DNA of 13,342 bases from an uncultured Oscillospiraceae bacterium (GTDB lineage: Bacteria > Bacillota > Clostridia > Oscillospirales > Oscillospiraceae), in NCBI GenBank assembly GCA_900752285.1, contig CAADUW010000089.1, forward strand, positions 1-13,342, written 5' to 3'. The notes under the pieces were generated by a model. It saw nothing but the letters and a program-made list of their open reading frames with translations, was not told where the DNA came from and did not search any database. Each line of letters opens with the position of its first letter. The first letter of the stretch is position 1. This document shows positions 7,114 through 13,258 of the stretch, piece by piece. The position numbers and the translations under genes were made by a program.

Positions 7114-7632
7114 TTATCCTACTACCGTAACATCGCCGGAGACGGATGCACGGAAAGCGTCCAGGATGGAGTCGGTGGTGGCCTCGTCTGCGTATTCGCT
7201 GTTTACCATGAAAAACAGGGCAATGTCGTTGCAGTAGGCTGCGGTTTTGGTGTCCGCTTCCACGCAGATCCATTTTCGGGTGTTCATGTTGTCATACATC
7301 TCTTTGGCAAGGTTCGCGGCATCGGCGGCGTCCTTCGCCCGGACGAGCACCAGCGAGTAGGGCTGGCTGCCGGTCATGGGTTCGGAAATCACCACTTCGG
7401 AGACCTTGCTCAGGTCGGAAAGACCGGTGTTGAAGCTGACCATGTCGGCGTCGGAAAGATCCATTTTCGTGGTCTCCACATCGAGCCCCACCTTTTTATG
7501 GTTTTCATAGATCTTTGCGGCAAGCGCAGTCAGATTTCCGTCAAATCCGGCGGCGGTGCCGGAGGCGGCGCAGCCTGCAAAGCTGCTCAGCGCCAGCAGA
7601 AGTGCCAGCGTCAGTACGGCAAAACGTTTCAT
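7114..7632 (-). CDS. DUF4358-like lipoprotein
   Basis: A 172-residue putative lipoprotein. The N-terminus has a basic start, a hydrophobic core and a lipobox-like FAGC with Cys21, then a small-residue linker. The remaining mixed alpha/beta domain, with SEVVISEPMTG and YSLVLVRAKDAADA, resembles DUF4358. Members of that family are often found in clostridia beside MBOAT and DHHW genes, and that is the case here: the MBOAT gene follows. The function of the domain is not known to me. The start at 7632 overlaps the vanZ stop in ATGA and has GGAGGT five bases upstream. An earlier in-frame ATG at 7686 would bury the signal peptide. The lipoprotein call is firm; the DUF assignment is from memory of the family pattern. 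Confidence 0.78.
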   Translation of the reverse strand: MKRFAVLTLALLLALSSFAGCAASGTAAGFDGNLTALAAKIYENHKKVGLDVETTKMDLSDADMVSFNTGLSDLSKVSEVVISEPMTGSQPYSLVLVRAKDAADAANLAKEMYDNMNTRKWICVEADTKTAAYCNDIALFFMVNSEYADEATTDSILDAFRASVSGDVTVVG

Positions 7633-8096
7633 AAAGTACCTCCAGAAGGTTTGTCCTTTTTTTGTTTGCTCCGGCGTCCGATACAAAAATACCCCAAAAA
7701 CAGGAAAAGTATACCGGTGAAGACGCCGCAGACGTCGATCCAGACATCGATCAGGTTGGAATCCCTGCCGGGAACGAAATACTGAATGGTTTCGTCCGTG
7801 CAGGCAGCCAGAATCCCGAAGAAGGCGGGAGAAGTGAAGGCGGGAAAGCCGCGAAAGCCCAGCAGGCGGAACATCCGGCCCAGCAGCAGCCCCAGACAGG
7901 TGAACTCCGAAAAGTGGGCAAGCTTTCGGATCAGGAAGGAGGTTACGCTTCCAAGTCCGGGGATGGCCCCCTGCAGCAGGCTCAGAAATCCGTCGCTGAT
8001 CCCTGTGGAAGTGCTGCCGGGCATGGCAGAATTTCCGAAAATCAGGGCAAGATTCAGGGCAATCAGGGTACAGCAGAGGATGCGCTTCCGCTTCAT
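7629..8096 (-). CDS. VanZ family membrane protein
   Basis: A 155-residue membrane protein with four hydrophobic segments (about 6-21, 64-80, 88-100 and 117-139). It carries the VanZ family signatures RKLAHFSEF (57-65) and DETIQYFVPGRDSNLIDVWID (101-121). VanZ itself gives low-level teicoplanin resistance in enterococci by an unclear mechanism. Most relatives in gut Firmicutes are not in van clusters and their role is unknown; no vanA/B-type gene is visible here. It starts one base after the mntP stop (TGACATG) and overlaps the lipoprotein gene by four bases, so it is the middle gene of a coupled trio. The lysine-rich tail is cytoplasmic by the positive-inside rule. Confidence 0.9.
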   Translation of the reverse strand: MKRKRILCCTLIALNLALIFGNSAMPGSTSTGISDGFLSLLQGAIPGLGSVTSFLIRKLAHFSEFTCLGLLLGRMFRLLGFRGFPAFTSPAFFGILAACTDETIQYFVPGRDSNLIDVWIDVCGVFTGILFLFLGYFCIGRRSKQKKDKPSGGTL

Positions 8097-8097
8097 G

Positions 8098-8661
8098 TCA
8101 GCGCAGGTGCTCCAGCAGGATCCGGACGCCCAGCAGGATCAGGATGACGCCGCCGGTGAGCTGGGCCTTTTTCTCGTACCGGCTGCCGAAAACACTGCCT
8201 GCCTTCACGCCTGCAGCGGACAGAAGGAAGGTCACGGTGCCGATCAGCGCCACTGCCAGAAAAATATTCACGCTGCCTGCCATGGCAAGGGAAATGCCCA
8301 CGGCAAGGGCGTCAATGGAGGTGGCGACTGCCATGACGAACATGGTTTTTACGGAGAAATCTCCCTGCCCGCCGGTGTTCTCCTCCTCGTGGCTCAGCGC
8401 TTCCTTGATCATGTTGGCGCCGATGAGCACCAGCAGACCGAAGGCGACCCAGTGGTCAAAGGCCTGAATGGCGGAAGCGAAGAGAGAGCCGAGAAAGTAC
8501 CCGATCAGAGGCATCAGCATCTGGAATCCGCCGAACCACGCTCCGCAGATCAGACCGCCCTTTGCGGACGACTTCGTCATGCCCAGACCCTTGCAGATGG
8601 AAACCGCAAACGCGTCCATGCTCAGACCGATGGCAAGAAGCAGTAATTCCACAAATCCCAT
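8098..8661 (-). CDS. mntP: MntP manganese efflux pump
   Basis: This 187-residue protein has six predicted membrane helices arranged as an internal repeat. Each half carries the family's key acidic motif: SMDAFAVSICKG with Asp16 and TSIDALAVGISLA with Asp117. MntP (formerly YebN) exports Mn(II) and protects against manganese overload. The start at 8661 gives the conserved MGFVELLLLAIGLSMDA N-terminus. An upstream in-frame codon at 8703 would add 14 unlikely residues and lie in the leader hairpin. The ribosome binding site AGGGGG is about ten bases upstream. A consensus promoter lies 60-90 bases upstream. I looked for a yybP-ykoY manganese riboswitch and did not find it. Confidence 0.93.
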   Translation of the reverse strand: MGFVELLLLAIGLSMDAFAVSICKGLGMTKSSAKGGLICGAWFGGFQMLMPLIGYFLGSLFASAIQAFDHWVAFGLLVLIGANMIKEALSHEEENTGGQGDFSVKTMFVMAVATSIDALAVGISLAMAGSVNIFLAVALIGTVTFLLSAAGVKAGSVFGSRYEKKAQLTGGVILILLGVRILLEHLR

Positions 8662-8687
8662 GACGGCATTGCCCCCTGTTTGGATAC

Positions 8688-8713
8688 AAAAAATAACCCG
8701 CACCGATTCGGGT
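8688..8713 (-). terminator. Terminator-like hairpin at the extreme 5' end of the mntP mRNA
   Basis: On the transcribed strand the stem ACCCG/CGGGT with an eight-base loop is followed by TTATTTTTTG. The stem begins about one base after the predicted transcription start. It could be an attenuator, a 5'-end stabiliser, or the stop for readthrough from azlD, whose stop codon lies about 155 bases upstream. An alternative pairing CACC/GGTG shares the same bases. Stem strength is modest. Confidence 0.5.
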
Positions 8714-8720
8714 GAAAGTT

Positions 8721-8749
8721 ATTATAGCAAAGAATATTTCCTTCGTCAA
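8721..8749 (-). promoter_or_regulatory. Consensus promoter of the mntP operon
   Basis: The -35 box TTGACG (8749-8744) and the perfect -10 box TATAAT (8726-8721) are separated by 17 bases. The predicted start is near 8714. It is the only promoter I see for mntP, vanZ and the lipoprotein gene, which are coupled. Confidence 0.85.
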
Positions 8750-8756
8750 TGACGAA
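8742..8756. promoter_or_regulatory. Perfect 15-bp palindrome over the mntP -35 box (operator candidate)
   Basis: TTCGTCA and TGACGAA are perfect 7-bp arms around a single A. The -35 hexamer lies within it, so a dimeric regulator bound here would block RNA polymerase. It does not resemble the AT-rich MntR site, so the regulator is unknown. Confidence 0.55.
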
Positions 8757-8867
8757 ACTGTTAAGTTTTCCTTGAAAAAGCCGTATTTTTCCCTTTGCAG
8801 AGCAGCACCGGACGGTTCCCGGACTTTTGCTTCCCGGCAGCCCCTGCATAAGCGTTCGGAAAAAGCG

Positions 8868-9176
8868 CTACAGCAGAGAAAGCACCCACTGGGTGAGGAG
8901 CACCGCGCAGGAGCTGCTGAGGGCAACCACGATGAGACTCTTGCCCCGGTAGGCCAGAAAAACCGCCGTGACAAGGGCGGCAATGCCGGAAACCAGACTC
9001 TCCGTGCTGCTGAGGATGCTGGGAAAGGTCATGGCGCTGAGACAGGCATAGGGAACATAGTGCAGAAAGGACTTCAGAAACCGGCTCCGGATGGGCTTGC
9101 GGAACAGGGTCATGGGCAGCAGCCGGATCAGGTAGGTGGTCAGCGCCATGGCGGCAATGTACACATAAATACTCAT
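8868..9176 (-). CDS. azlD: AzlD-type small subunit of a branched-chain amino-acid exporter
   Basis: A 102-residue, very hydrophobic protein with three to four membrane helices, matching AzlD in length and in features such as TYLIRLLPMTLFRK (about 14-27) and the VPYACLSAMTFP stretch. AzlD pairs with the larger AzlC subunit, whose gene overlaps it by four bases (ATGA). The start at 9176 is chosen over the ATG at 9236 because AGGAGG lies seven bases upstream and the extra residues would be non-membrane. The pair exports branched-chain amino acids or analogues; the equivalent pairs YgaZH and BrnFE also export methionine. Confidence 0.9.
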   Translation of the reverse strand: MSIYVYIAAMALTTYLIRLLPMTLFRKPIRSRFLKSFLHYVPYACLSAMTFPSILSSTESLVSGIAALVTAVFLAYRGKSLIVVALSSSCAVLLTQWVLSLL

Positions 9177-9877
9177 GGGGTTTCCTCCTGAATGGGGAAC
9201 CGCCACGCACAGAAGGCGGCGGCAGCCACGGTGCATACCACAATGGAAATGCCCGGAGAAACGGCGGAAAGGGCAGGTACCCAGGCAAACAGACTGCTGC
9301 AGGCCAGCGCCAGCAGGGCGCAGATCAGAACGGGGCGCTCCTTCTTCGCGGGAGGCACCACGATGGCAATGAACATACCGTACAGCATGACTCCCAGCGC
9401 GGTTTGCAGTCCCTCCGGCAGAACCGAGCCCGCCAGCGCTCCCAGAAGGGTGCCGCCGGTCCAGCCCAGAATGGGCAGAGTTCCAAGCCCCAGCAGATAG
9501 GGGGCAGTCAGCGATTCCTGCCGGGACATGGCAAGGGCGAAGATCTCATCCGTATTGAAAAAGGCAATGAGAAACCGGGGAAGCAGCCCGATGCGCTGCC
9601 CCATGCGCTGGCTCAGGGCCAGACTCATGAGGGCATAGCGGCTGTTGATGACCAGTTGGGTCAGAATCATTTCCCACAGCCCGGCGGAGGCCAGGATCAG
9701 GGTCAGTCCCGCAAACTGCCCGGCGCTGGTCAGATTGGTCAGAGAGATCAGCGTCGCGTCCAGCGCCCGGAGCCCCTGTGCCGCGGCCAGAGCACCGAAG
9801 CCGAAGCTGACCGAAAAATATCCCATCCCCACAGGCACTCCACGCCGGACGCCCAGGGTATATTCCTTTCGTGTCAT
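9173..9877 (-). CDS. azlC: AzlC-type large subunit of a branched-chain amino-acid exporter
   Basis: This 234-residue membrane protein carries the AzlC family landmarks: GVPVGMGYFSVSFGFGALA near residues 13-31, NSRYALMSLALSQR (about 78-91), AFFNTDEIFAL (about 104-114) and MLYGMFIAIVVPPAKK (about 164-179). With AzlD it forms an amino-acid exporter. The in-frame ATG at 10024 would add 49 residues across the promoter and into the upstream terminator hairpin, so I reject it. The start at 9877 has GGAGG about 12 bases upstream, a rather long spacing. A promoter sits about 40-65 bases before the start. The neighbouring metNIQ operon is separated by a strong terminator. Confidence 0.92.
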   Translation of the reverse strand: MTRKEYTLGVRRGVPVGMGYFSVSFGFGALAAAQGLRALDATLISLTNLTSAGQFAGLTLILASAGLWEMILTQLVINSRYALMSLALSQRMGQRIGLLPRFLIAFFNTDEIFALAMSRQESLTAPYLLGLGTLPILGWTGGTLLGALAGSVLPEGLQTALGVMLYGMFIAIVVPPAKKERPVLICALLALACSSLFAWVPALSAVSPGISIVVCTVAAAAFCAWRFPIQEETP

Positions 9878-9913
9878 GCGAAAAAAGGACCTCCCAAAAG
9901 AAAATACCGGAAT

Positions 9914-9942
9914 ATTGTAGCAACAACGGAAGCAAAAATCAA
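9914..9942 (-). promoter_or_regulatory. Promoter of azlCD
   Basis: The -35 box TTGATT (9942-9937) and the -10 box TACAAT (9919-9914) are spaced by exactly 17 bases, giving a leader of about 30 bases. Just upstream, CCGG occurs twice eight bases apart edge to edge as CCGG-AAATGA-CCGG (9943-9956), a possible but weak operator. Confidence 0.72.
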
Positions 9943-10007
9943 CCGGAAATGACCGGACCGCGGATCGCCGAGCACCTGCCGCACGCCAATGAACACAGCG
10001 GGGCGGT

Positions 10008-10044
10008 AAAAAATCCCGCGGCACGTATTGGAGCGTGCCGCGGG
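10008..10044 (-). terminator. Strong terminator of the metNIQ operon
   Basis: Perfect 11-bp arms CCCGCGGCACG and CGTGCCGCGGG enclose an eight-base loop. On the minus strand the stem is followed by ATTTTTT. It lies about 25 bases past the metQ stop codon and isolates azlCD from metNIQ. Confidence 0.92.
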
Positions 10045-10068
10045 GACAAGAGCTTTTTGGGATGCTCC

Positions 10069-10881
10069 TTAGAAAATGGGCACAACGGCGCCGGAGTAGG
10101 TGCTGTTGATGTAGTCCCGCACCTCGGAGCTGGTCAGGGCCTTCACCAGAGCCTGAGTCTTCTCGGTGTTCTCGTTGCCTTCCTTCACCACCAGCACGTT
10201 GGCATAGGTCTGGGCGGAAACGGAGTTGGGATCCTCGGTGGCGATGGCGTCGGTACCGGCGTTCAGACCGGCGTTCAGGGCGTAGTTGCCGTTGATGACG
10301 GCCAGAGCCACGGAGTCACGGACACCGGCAATCTGGGCAGCTTCCATTTCCACAATCTCCACGCCGTAGGGGTTCTCCACCACATCCAGCGCGGTTGCCT
10401 CCATGCCAACGCCTTCCTTCAGCGTCAGAATGCCGTTGGCCTCCAGCAGCAGCAGGGCACGGGCACGGTTGGAGCCGTCGTTGGGAATGGCGATCTTGTC
10501 ACCGGCGGCCAGGTCGGCAATGGCGGACTTGGTTCCGGCGTAGATGCCGAAGGGCTCGTAGTGAATGGCGGCAACGCTCACCAGATGGGTGCCGTTCTCG
10601 GTATTGAAGGTGTCGAGGTAGGGCTGATGCTGGAAGTAGTTGGCGTCGCACTCGCCGTCCTCAACCACATTGTTGGGAACCACGTAGTCGGCGTACTCGG
10701 TGACCTTCAGGGTCCAGCCGTCCTTGGCGAGGACTTCACCGGCGACCTTCAGGATTTCGGCATGAGGCGTGGGGGAGGCGGCGACGCTGATGGTCTTGTC
10801 GTCACTCTTCTTGCTGCCGCAGCCTGCGAACAGACCGAGGCACAGCACACAGGCCAGTACCAGAGCAATTGTCTTTTTCAT
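10069..10881 (-). CDS. metQ: MetQ methionine-binding lipoprotein (NlpA family)
   Basis: A 270-residue lipoprotein that captures methionine for the MetNI transporter at the outer face of the membrane. It has a typical lipoprotein signal with a lipobox FAGC (Cys21) and a Ser/Lys/Asp linker. The binding domain follows: AASPTPHAEIL (about 34-44), EYADYVVPNNVVEDGECDANYFQHQPYLD (about 62-90), HYEPFGIYAG and IAIPNDGSNRARAL. All of these are standard for the MetQ/NlpA family. I start at 10881 because the longer reading to 11070 runs into metI and lacks a signal peptide. GGAG lies ten bases upstream. It follows metI after an 86-base gap with a small hairpin, the usual place to tune extra binding-protein expression. 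Confidence 0.95.
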   Translation of the reverse strand: MKKTIALVLACVLCLGLFAGCGSKKSDDKTISVAASPTPHAEILKVAGEVLAKDGWTLKVTEYADYVVPNNVVEDGECDANYFQHQPYLDTFNTENGTHLVSVAAIHYEPFGIYAGTKSAIADLAAGDKIAIPNDGSNRARALLLLEANGILTLKEGVGMEATALDVVENPYGVEIVEMEAAQIAGVRDSVALAVINGNYALNAGLNAGTDAIATEDPNSVSAQTYANVLVVKEGNENTEKTQALVKALTSSEVRDYINSTYSGAVVPIF

Positions 10882-10937
10882 AATGAATACACTCCTTTTC
10901 TTATATGGAGGACGGATGGTCATTTCCGCCCCAAGCG

Positions 10938-10952
10938 GGCGCGTTCCGCGCC
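10938..10952. other. Hairpin in the metI-metQ spacer
   Basis: GGCGCG and CGCGCC pair perfectly around TTC, flanked by a possible second stem (CCGC/GCGG). No T-run follows on the minus strand, so it is more likely an mRNA-stability or processing element than a terminator. Confidence 0.45.
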
Positions 10953-10967
10953 GGACTTGCAATGAAA

Positions 10968-11678
10968 TTATTTTCTGCCCCGCAGACGTTTGTCCAGACG
11001 GGTTGCCAGGTGCCCGCCGGCAGACTGGAAGATCTGCACCAGCAGCACCAGACCGATGACGGCGACCCACATGACGAGGAACTTGAAGTTATAGTAGCCG
11101 TAGTTGATGGCCATCTTGCCGAGACCGCCGCCGCCGATGATACCGGCCATGGCGCCGTAGCCCAGAATGGTGGTCACGGAGATGGTGCCGCCGGAGATCA
11201 GGCTTGGCACTGCCTCGGGAAGCATGACCCGAGTCACGATCTGCCAGGTGGTGGCGCCCATGGACTGGGCGGCTTCAATGACGCCGTGATCCACCTCCCG
11301 CAGGGAGGACTCCACCATCCGGGCAATCAGGGGGAAGGCGGCGATGACCATGGGGGGGATGGTGGCGGCCGTGCCGACCTTGGTGCCCACGATGATCTTG
11401 GACAGGGGCAGTGAAATGATCATGAGGATCAGGAAGGGAACGCTCCGCAGCACGTTGATGATCCAGCCCAGCACCTTCATAAGCCAGCCGGGCAGGGGAT
11501 GAATGCCCTCCTTTTCACCCGTCACCAGCAGCACGCCCAGAGGCAGGCCGATGATGTAGGCAAAAACAACCTCCAGCAACAGGGAGTACAGGGTCTCCCA
11601 CACCGCGAAGCCGCCCTCCTGCTGGAGAATTTCCAGCTGCTGGGCAACCTTGACCGGATCGGAAAACAGATCAAACAT
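10968..11678 (-). CDS. metI: MetI methionine ABC transporter permease
   Basis: A 236-residue inner-membrane permease with about five helices. The EAA loop, EAAQSMGATTWQIVTRVMLPEA (135-156), is the contact site for the ATPase. Other MetI landmarks are ETLYSLLLEVVFAYIIGLPLGVLL, RSVPFLILMI (78-87) and GYGAMAGIIGGGGLG near 174-188. It overlaps metN by eight bases and has GGAGG nine bases before ATG. With MetN and MetQ it imports methionine. The N-terminus is slightly longer than the E. coli protein (217 residues). Confidence 0.96.
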   Translation of the reverse strand: MFDLFSDPVKVAQQLEILQQEGGFAVWETLYSLLLEVVFAYIIGLPLGVLLVTGEKEGIHPLPGWLMKVLGWIINVLRSVPFLILMIISLPLSKIIVGTKVGTAATIPPMVIAAFPLIARMVESSLREVDHGVIEAAQSMGATTWQIVTRVMLPEAVPSLISGGTISVTTILGYGAMAGIIGGGGLGKMAINYGYYNFKFLVMWVAVIGLVLLVQIFQSAGGHLATRLDKRLRGRK

Positions 11679-12681
11679 CCTTGTGCACCTCCTCTGCCGT
11701 AACGCCGTCGTGACTGTTCAGAAAATCGAGAACGGTCTTTTTTGCCGCTTCCTCCTCCGGCAGGGACACCAGCATGGTGCCGAAGGCCCGGCCGTCTACG
11801 TTCCGGGTGTCCGCACCCAGAATGCTGACGAGAATGCCCTTTTGCTGGACGAGGGAGGCGATGACCGGCTCCTCCGTCATGCTGCCGTTGAAGGCGATCC
11901 GGGCCACCGGAGTGTCCCAGTCCACCATGGGCGGCGCCGAAACGGGACTGACGAGCCGCCGTCCGGCCTTGGACTGGGGATTGGAGAACACCCGCTCCAC
12001 CGCACCGATCTCGGCAACTACGCCGGAGTCCAGAATGGCGACCCGGTGGCAGATCTGCTCGATGACGGACATCTGGTGGGTGATGATGATCACGGTGATG
12101 CCCCGTTCCCGGTTGATCTTCTGAAGAAGCTTCAGAATGGAGTCCGTGGTCTTGGGGTCCAGAGCGGAGGTGGCTTCGTCGCACAGCAGTACCTCCGGGT
12201 CGGAGGCCAGCGCCCGGGCGATGGCGATCCGCTGCTTCTGGCCGCCGGAGAGCTGAACGGGATAGGCGTCCGCCTTGTCGGGAAGTCCCACGGTGTCCAG
12301 CAGCCGGGCTGCGCGGACCCGCGCCTCCTTCCGGGAGACCCCGGCCAGCTCCATGGGAAAGCAGATATTGTCCAGCGCCGTCCGCTGATCCAGAAGGTTA
12401 AAGCTCTGGAAGATCATGGAGATCTTTCTCCGCCGCTGCCGCAGCGACCTGGGAGAAAGCATCGTCATGTCCTCCCCGTGGAACAGCACCGCGCCGCTGT
12501 CCGGCTTTTCCAGCAGGTTGATGCACCGCACCAGCGTGCTCTTTCCGGCACCGCTCAGACCGATGATGCCGAAAATCTCGCCGCTGTTTACGGATACGCT
12601 CACATTTTTCAGCGCGTCCACCTGGTTCTGCCCGGACCCGAAGGTCTTGCAGAGATTCTGCAATTCAATAATGGGTTCCAT
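11671..12681 (-). CDS. metN: MetN methionine ABC transporter ATPase with NIL domain
   Basis: A 336-residue ATPase that powers methionine import. It has Walker A GLSGAGKST (41-49), a Q-loop Gln92, signature LSGGQ (144-148), Walker B VLLCDE (164-169) and H-loop His202. A C-terminal ferredoxin-like NIL domain (about 258-336) is present; in E. coli MetN it binds methionine and shuts the transporter down when the cell is replete. Two levels of control are therefore visible: feedback on the protein and the T-box on the mRNA. The start at 12681 has GAGGAGGG a few bases upstream. The ATG at 12750 lies in the T-box terminator hairpin and is rejected. Confidence 0.97.
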   Translation of the reverse strand: MEPIIELQNLCKTFGSGQNQVDALKNVSVSVNSGEIFGIIGLSGAGKSTLVRCINLLEKPDSGAVLFHGEDMTMLSPRSLRQRRRKISMIFQSFNLLDQRTALDNICFPMELAGVSRKEARVRAARLLDTVGLPDKADAYPVQLSGGQKQRIAIARALASDPEVLLCDEATSALDPKTTDSILKLLQKINRERGITVIIITHQMSVIEQICHRVAILDSGVVAEIGAVERVFSNPQSKAGRRLVSPVSAPPMVDWDTPVARIAFNGSMTEEPVIASLVQQKGILVSILGADTRNVDGRAFGTMLVSLPEEEAAKKTVLDFLNSHDGVTAEEVHKDV

Positions 12682-12705
12682 CGTTCCCCTCCTCAAAATA
12701 CGCAA

Positions 12706-12743
12706 CAAAAAACCGCCCATGTGCACCGCATGCACAAGGACGG
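12706..12743 (-). terminator. T-box regulatory terminator
   Basis: On the transcribed strand CCGTCC pairs with GGGCGG (one G-U), then TGTGCA with TGCACA after a T-T mismatch, around a five-base loop, followed by TTTTTTG. It sits 25 bases before metN. It should form when the tRNA is charged, and yields to the antiterminator otherwise. Confidence 0.88.
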
Positions 12744-12976
12744 GGATCAAACCGTGTTACCACCTTGCTTCACGCAAATCTCACGATCTGCGCCTCCGGG
12801 AGTACCAACATACTCCTGCGCTTTAACGGGCGCACCCGTCGCAGGCTAAACAATCGCCTGCGCGGCTCCGGGGCCATGTTCAACGCGCCTATCCGTACCC
12901 CTTTCCACCAACCGGGGCTCTCTGAACGGCATCCGCGGGTCTACTCTCCCTTTCACTGCCTTGCTCTATGGAAGAT
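12706..12976 (-). promoter_or_regulatory. T-box leader with AUG (methionine) specifier, upstream of metNIQ
   Basis: The leader of about 270 bases has the T-box parts in the correct order on the transcribed strand. They are AGAGTAGA (12947-12940), AGAGAGCC (12923-12916), GTTGGTGG (12912-12905), a specifier region GAACATGGC with ATG at 12877-12875, and the T-box AAGGTGGTAACACGG (12766-12752). A terminator hairpin then ends in a T-run. The ATG specifier and the metNIQ genes agree on uncharged initiator/elongator tRNA-Met as ligand. The T-box reads GGTAACACGG rather than the more usual GGTACCGCGG, a modest divergence. The UGGU that pairs with the tRNA acceptor end is kept. Confidence 0.92.
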
Positions 12977-12982
12977 GGGCAT

Positions 12983-13011
12983 ATCTTAGCGCAGCAAATC
13001 GGTTTTGTCAA
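12983..13011 (-). promoter_or_regulatory. Promoter of the metNIQ T-box leader
   Basis: A perfect -35 box TTGACA (13011-13006) and a -10 box TAAGAT (12988-12983) are separated by 17 bases, placing the start near 12976. A weak 5-bp inverted repeat (AAGAT/ATCTT) spans the -10 region. Confidence 0.85.
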
Positions 13012-13131
13012 CCCCTTTTTTGAAAAAAGTTTTCACCACGCGGCTACCTGTGCTCCTGCCGGAGACGTGTAGGACGGGGGCTCAGTGGAAGGTGAAGATA
13101 TTGCCGTTTTGCGGGTACCTTCCAATTATCT
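13012..13131. other. Non-coding stretch upstream of the metNIQ promoter
   Basis: I see no gene in the 120 bases between the promoter and the half element. GGAAGGT (13087-13093) and ACCTTCC (13117-13123) form a perfect 7-bp inverted repeat with a 23-base loop, which may be chance. The next upstream gene lies beyond the window. Confidence 0.5.
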
Positions 13132-13208
13132 GTGGCAACACCGCACAATTGCGTCTGCCAGTCTCCGCCGTCTTTTTTCCCCACTTCTTCCGTTTGAAAA
13201 ACCAGAAA
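13132..13208 (+). repeat. Half copy of the 152-bp inverted-repeat element
   Basis: These 77 bases align without gaps to 5369-5445, with 68 identical positions. The right half and right terminal repeat are missing. After 20 unrelated bases the 115-bp repeat begins. It looks like a decayed copy truncated by rearrangement or by arrival of the neighbouring repeat. Confidence 0.85.
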
Positions 13209-13227
13209 TACATACAGGATTCGAGAC

Positions 13228-13258
13228 TGTCAAAAAAGGGCAAAGCCCTTTTTTGACA
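13228..13258. terminator. Bidirectional terminator-like hairpin inside repeat copy 2
   Basis: The arms TGTCAAAAAAGGGC and GCCCTTTTTTGACA are perfect 14-bp complements around AAA, with T6 or A6 at each outer arm. It could stop transcription from either side. Confidence 0.65.

Noticed and set aside
7629..8096. A glycopeptide-resistance cluster because of vanZ
   Set aside because: No ligase, dehydrogenase, dipeptidase or two-component genes of van clusters are present; VanZ-family proteins are common outside them.
8750..8867. A manganese riboswitch (yybP-ykoY) or a clear azlD terminator before mntP
   Set aside because: The stretch is GC-rich and may fold, but the conserved riboswitch motifs are absent, and it lies upstream of the predicted transcription start. 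No stem with a proper T-run was found for azlD.
10882..11070. A longer MetQ start at 11070
   Set aside because: The added residues overlap metI and would displace the lipoprotein signal sequence.
12706..12976. A SAM riboswitch (S-box) upstream of metNIQ
   Set aside because: The leader has the T-box core and specifier arrangement, and I do not find the S-box core.
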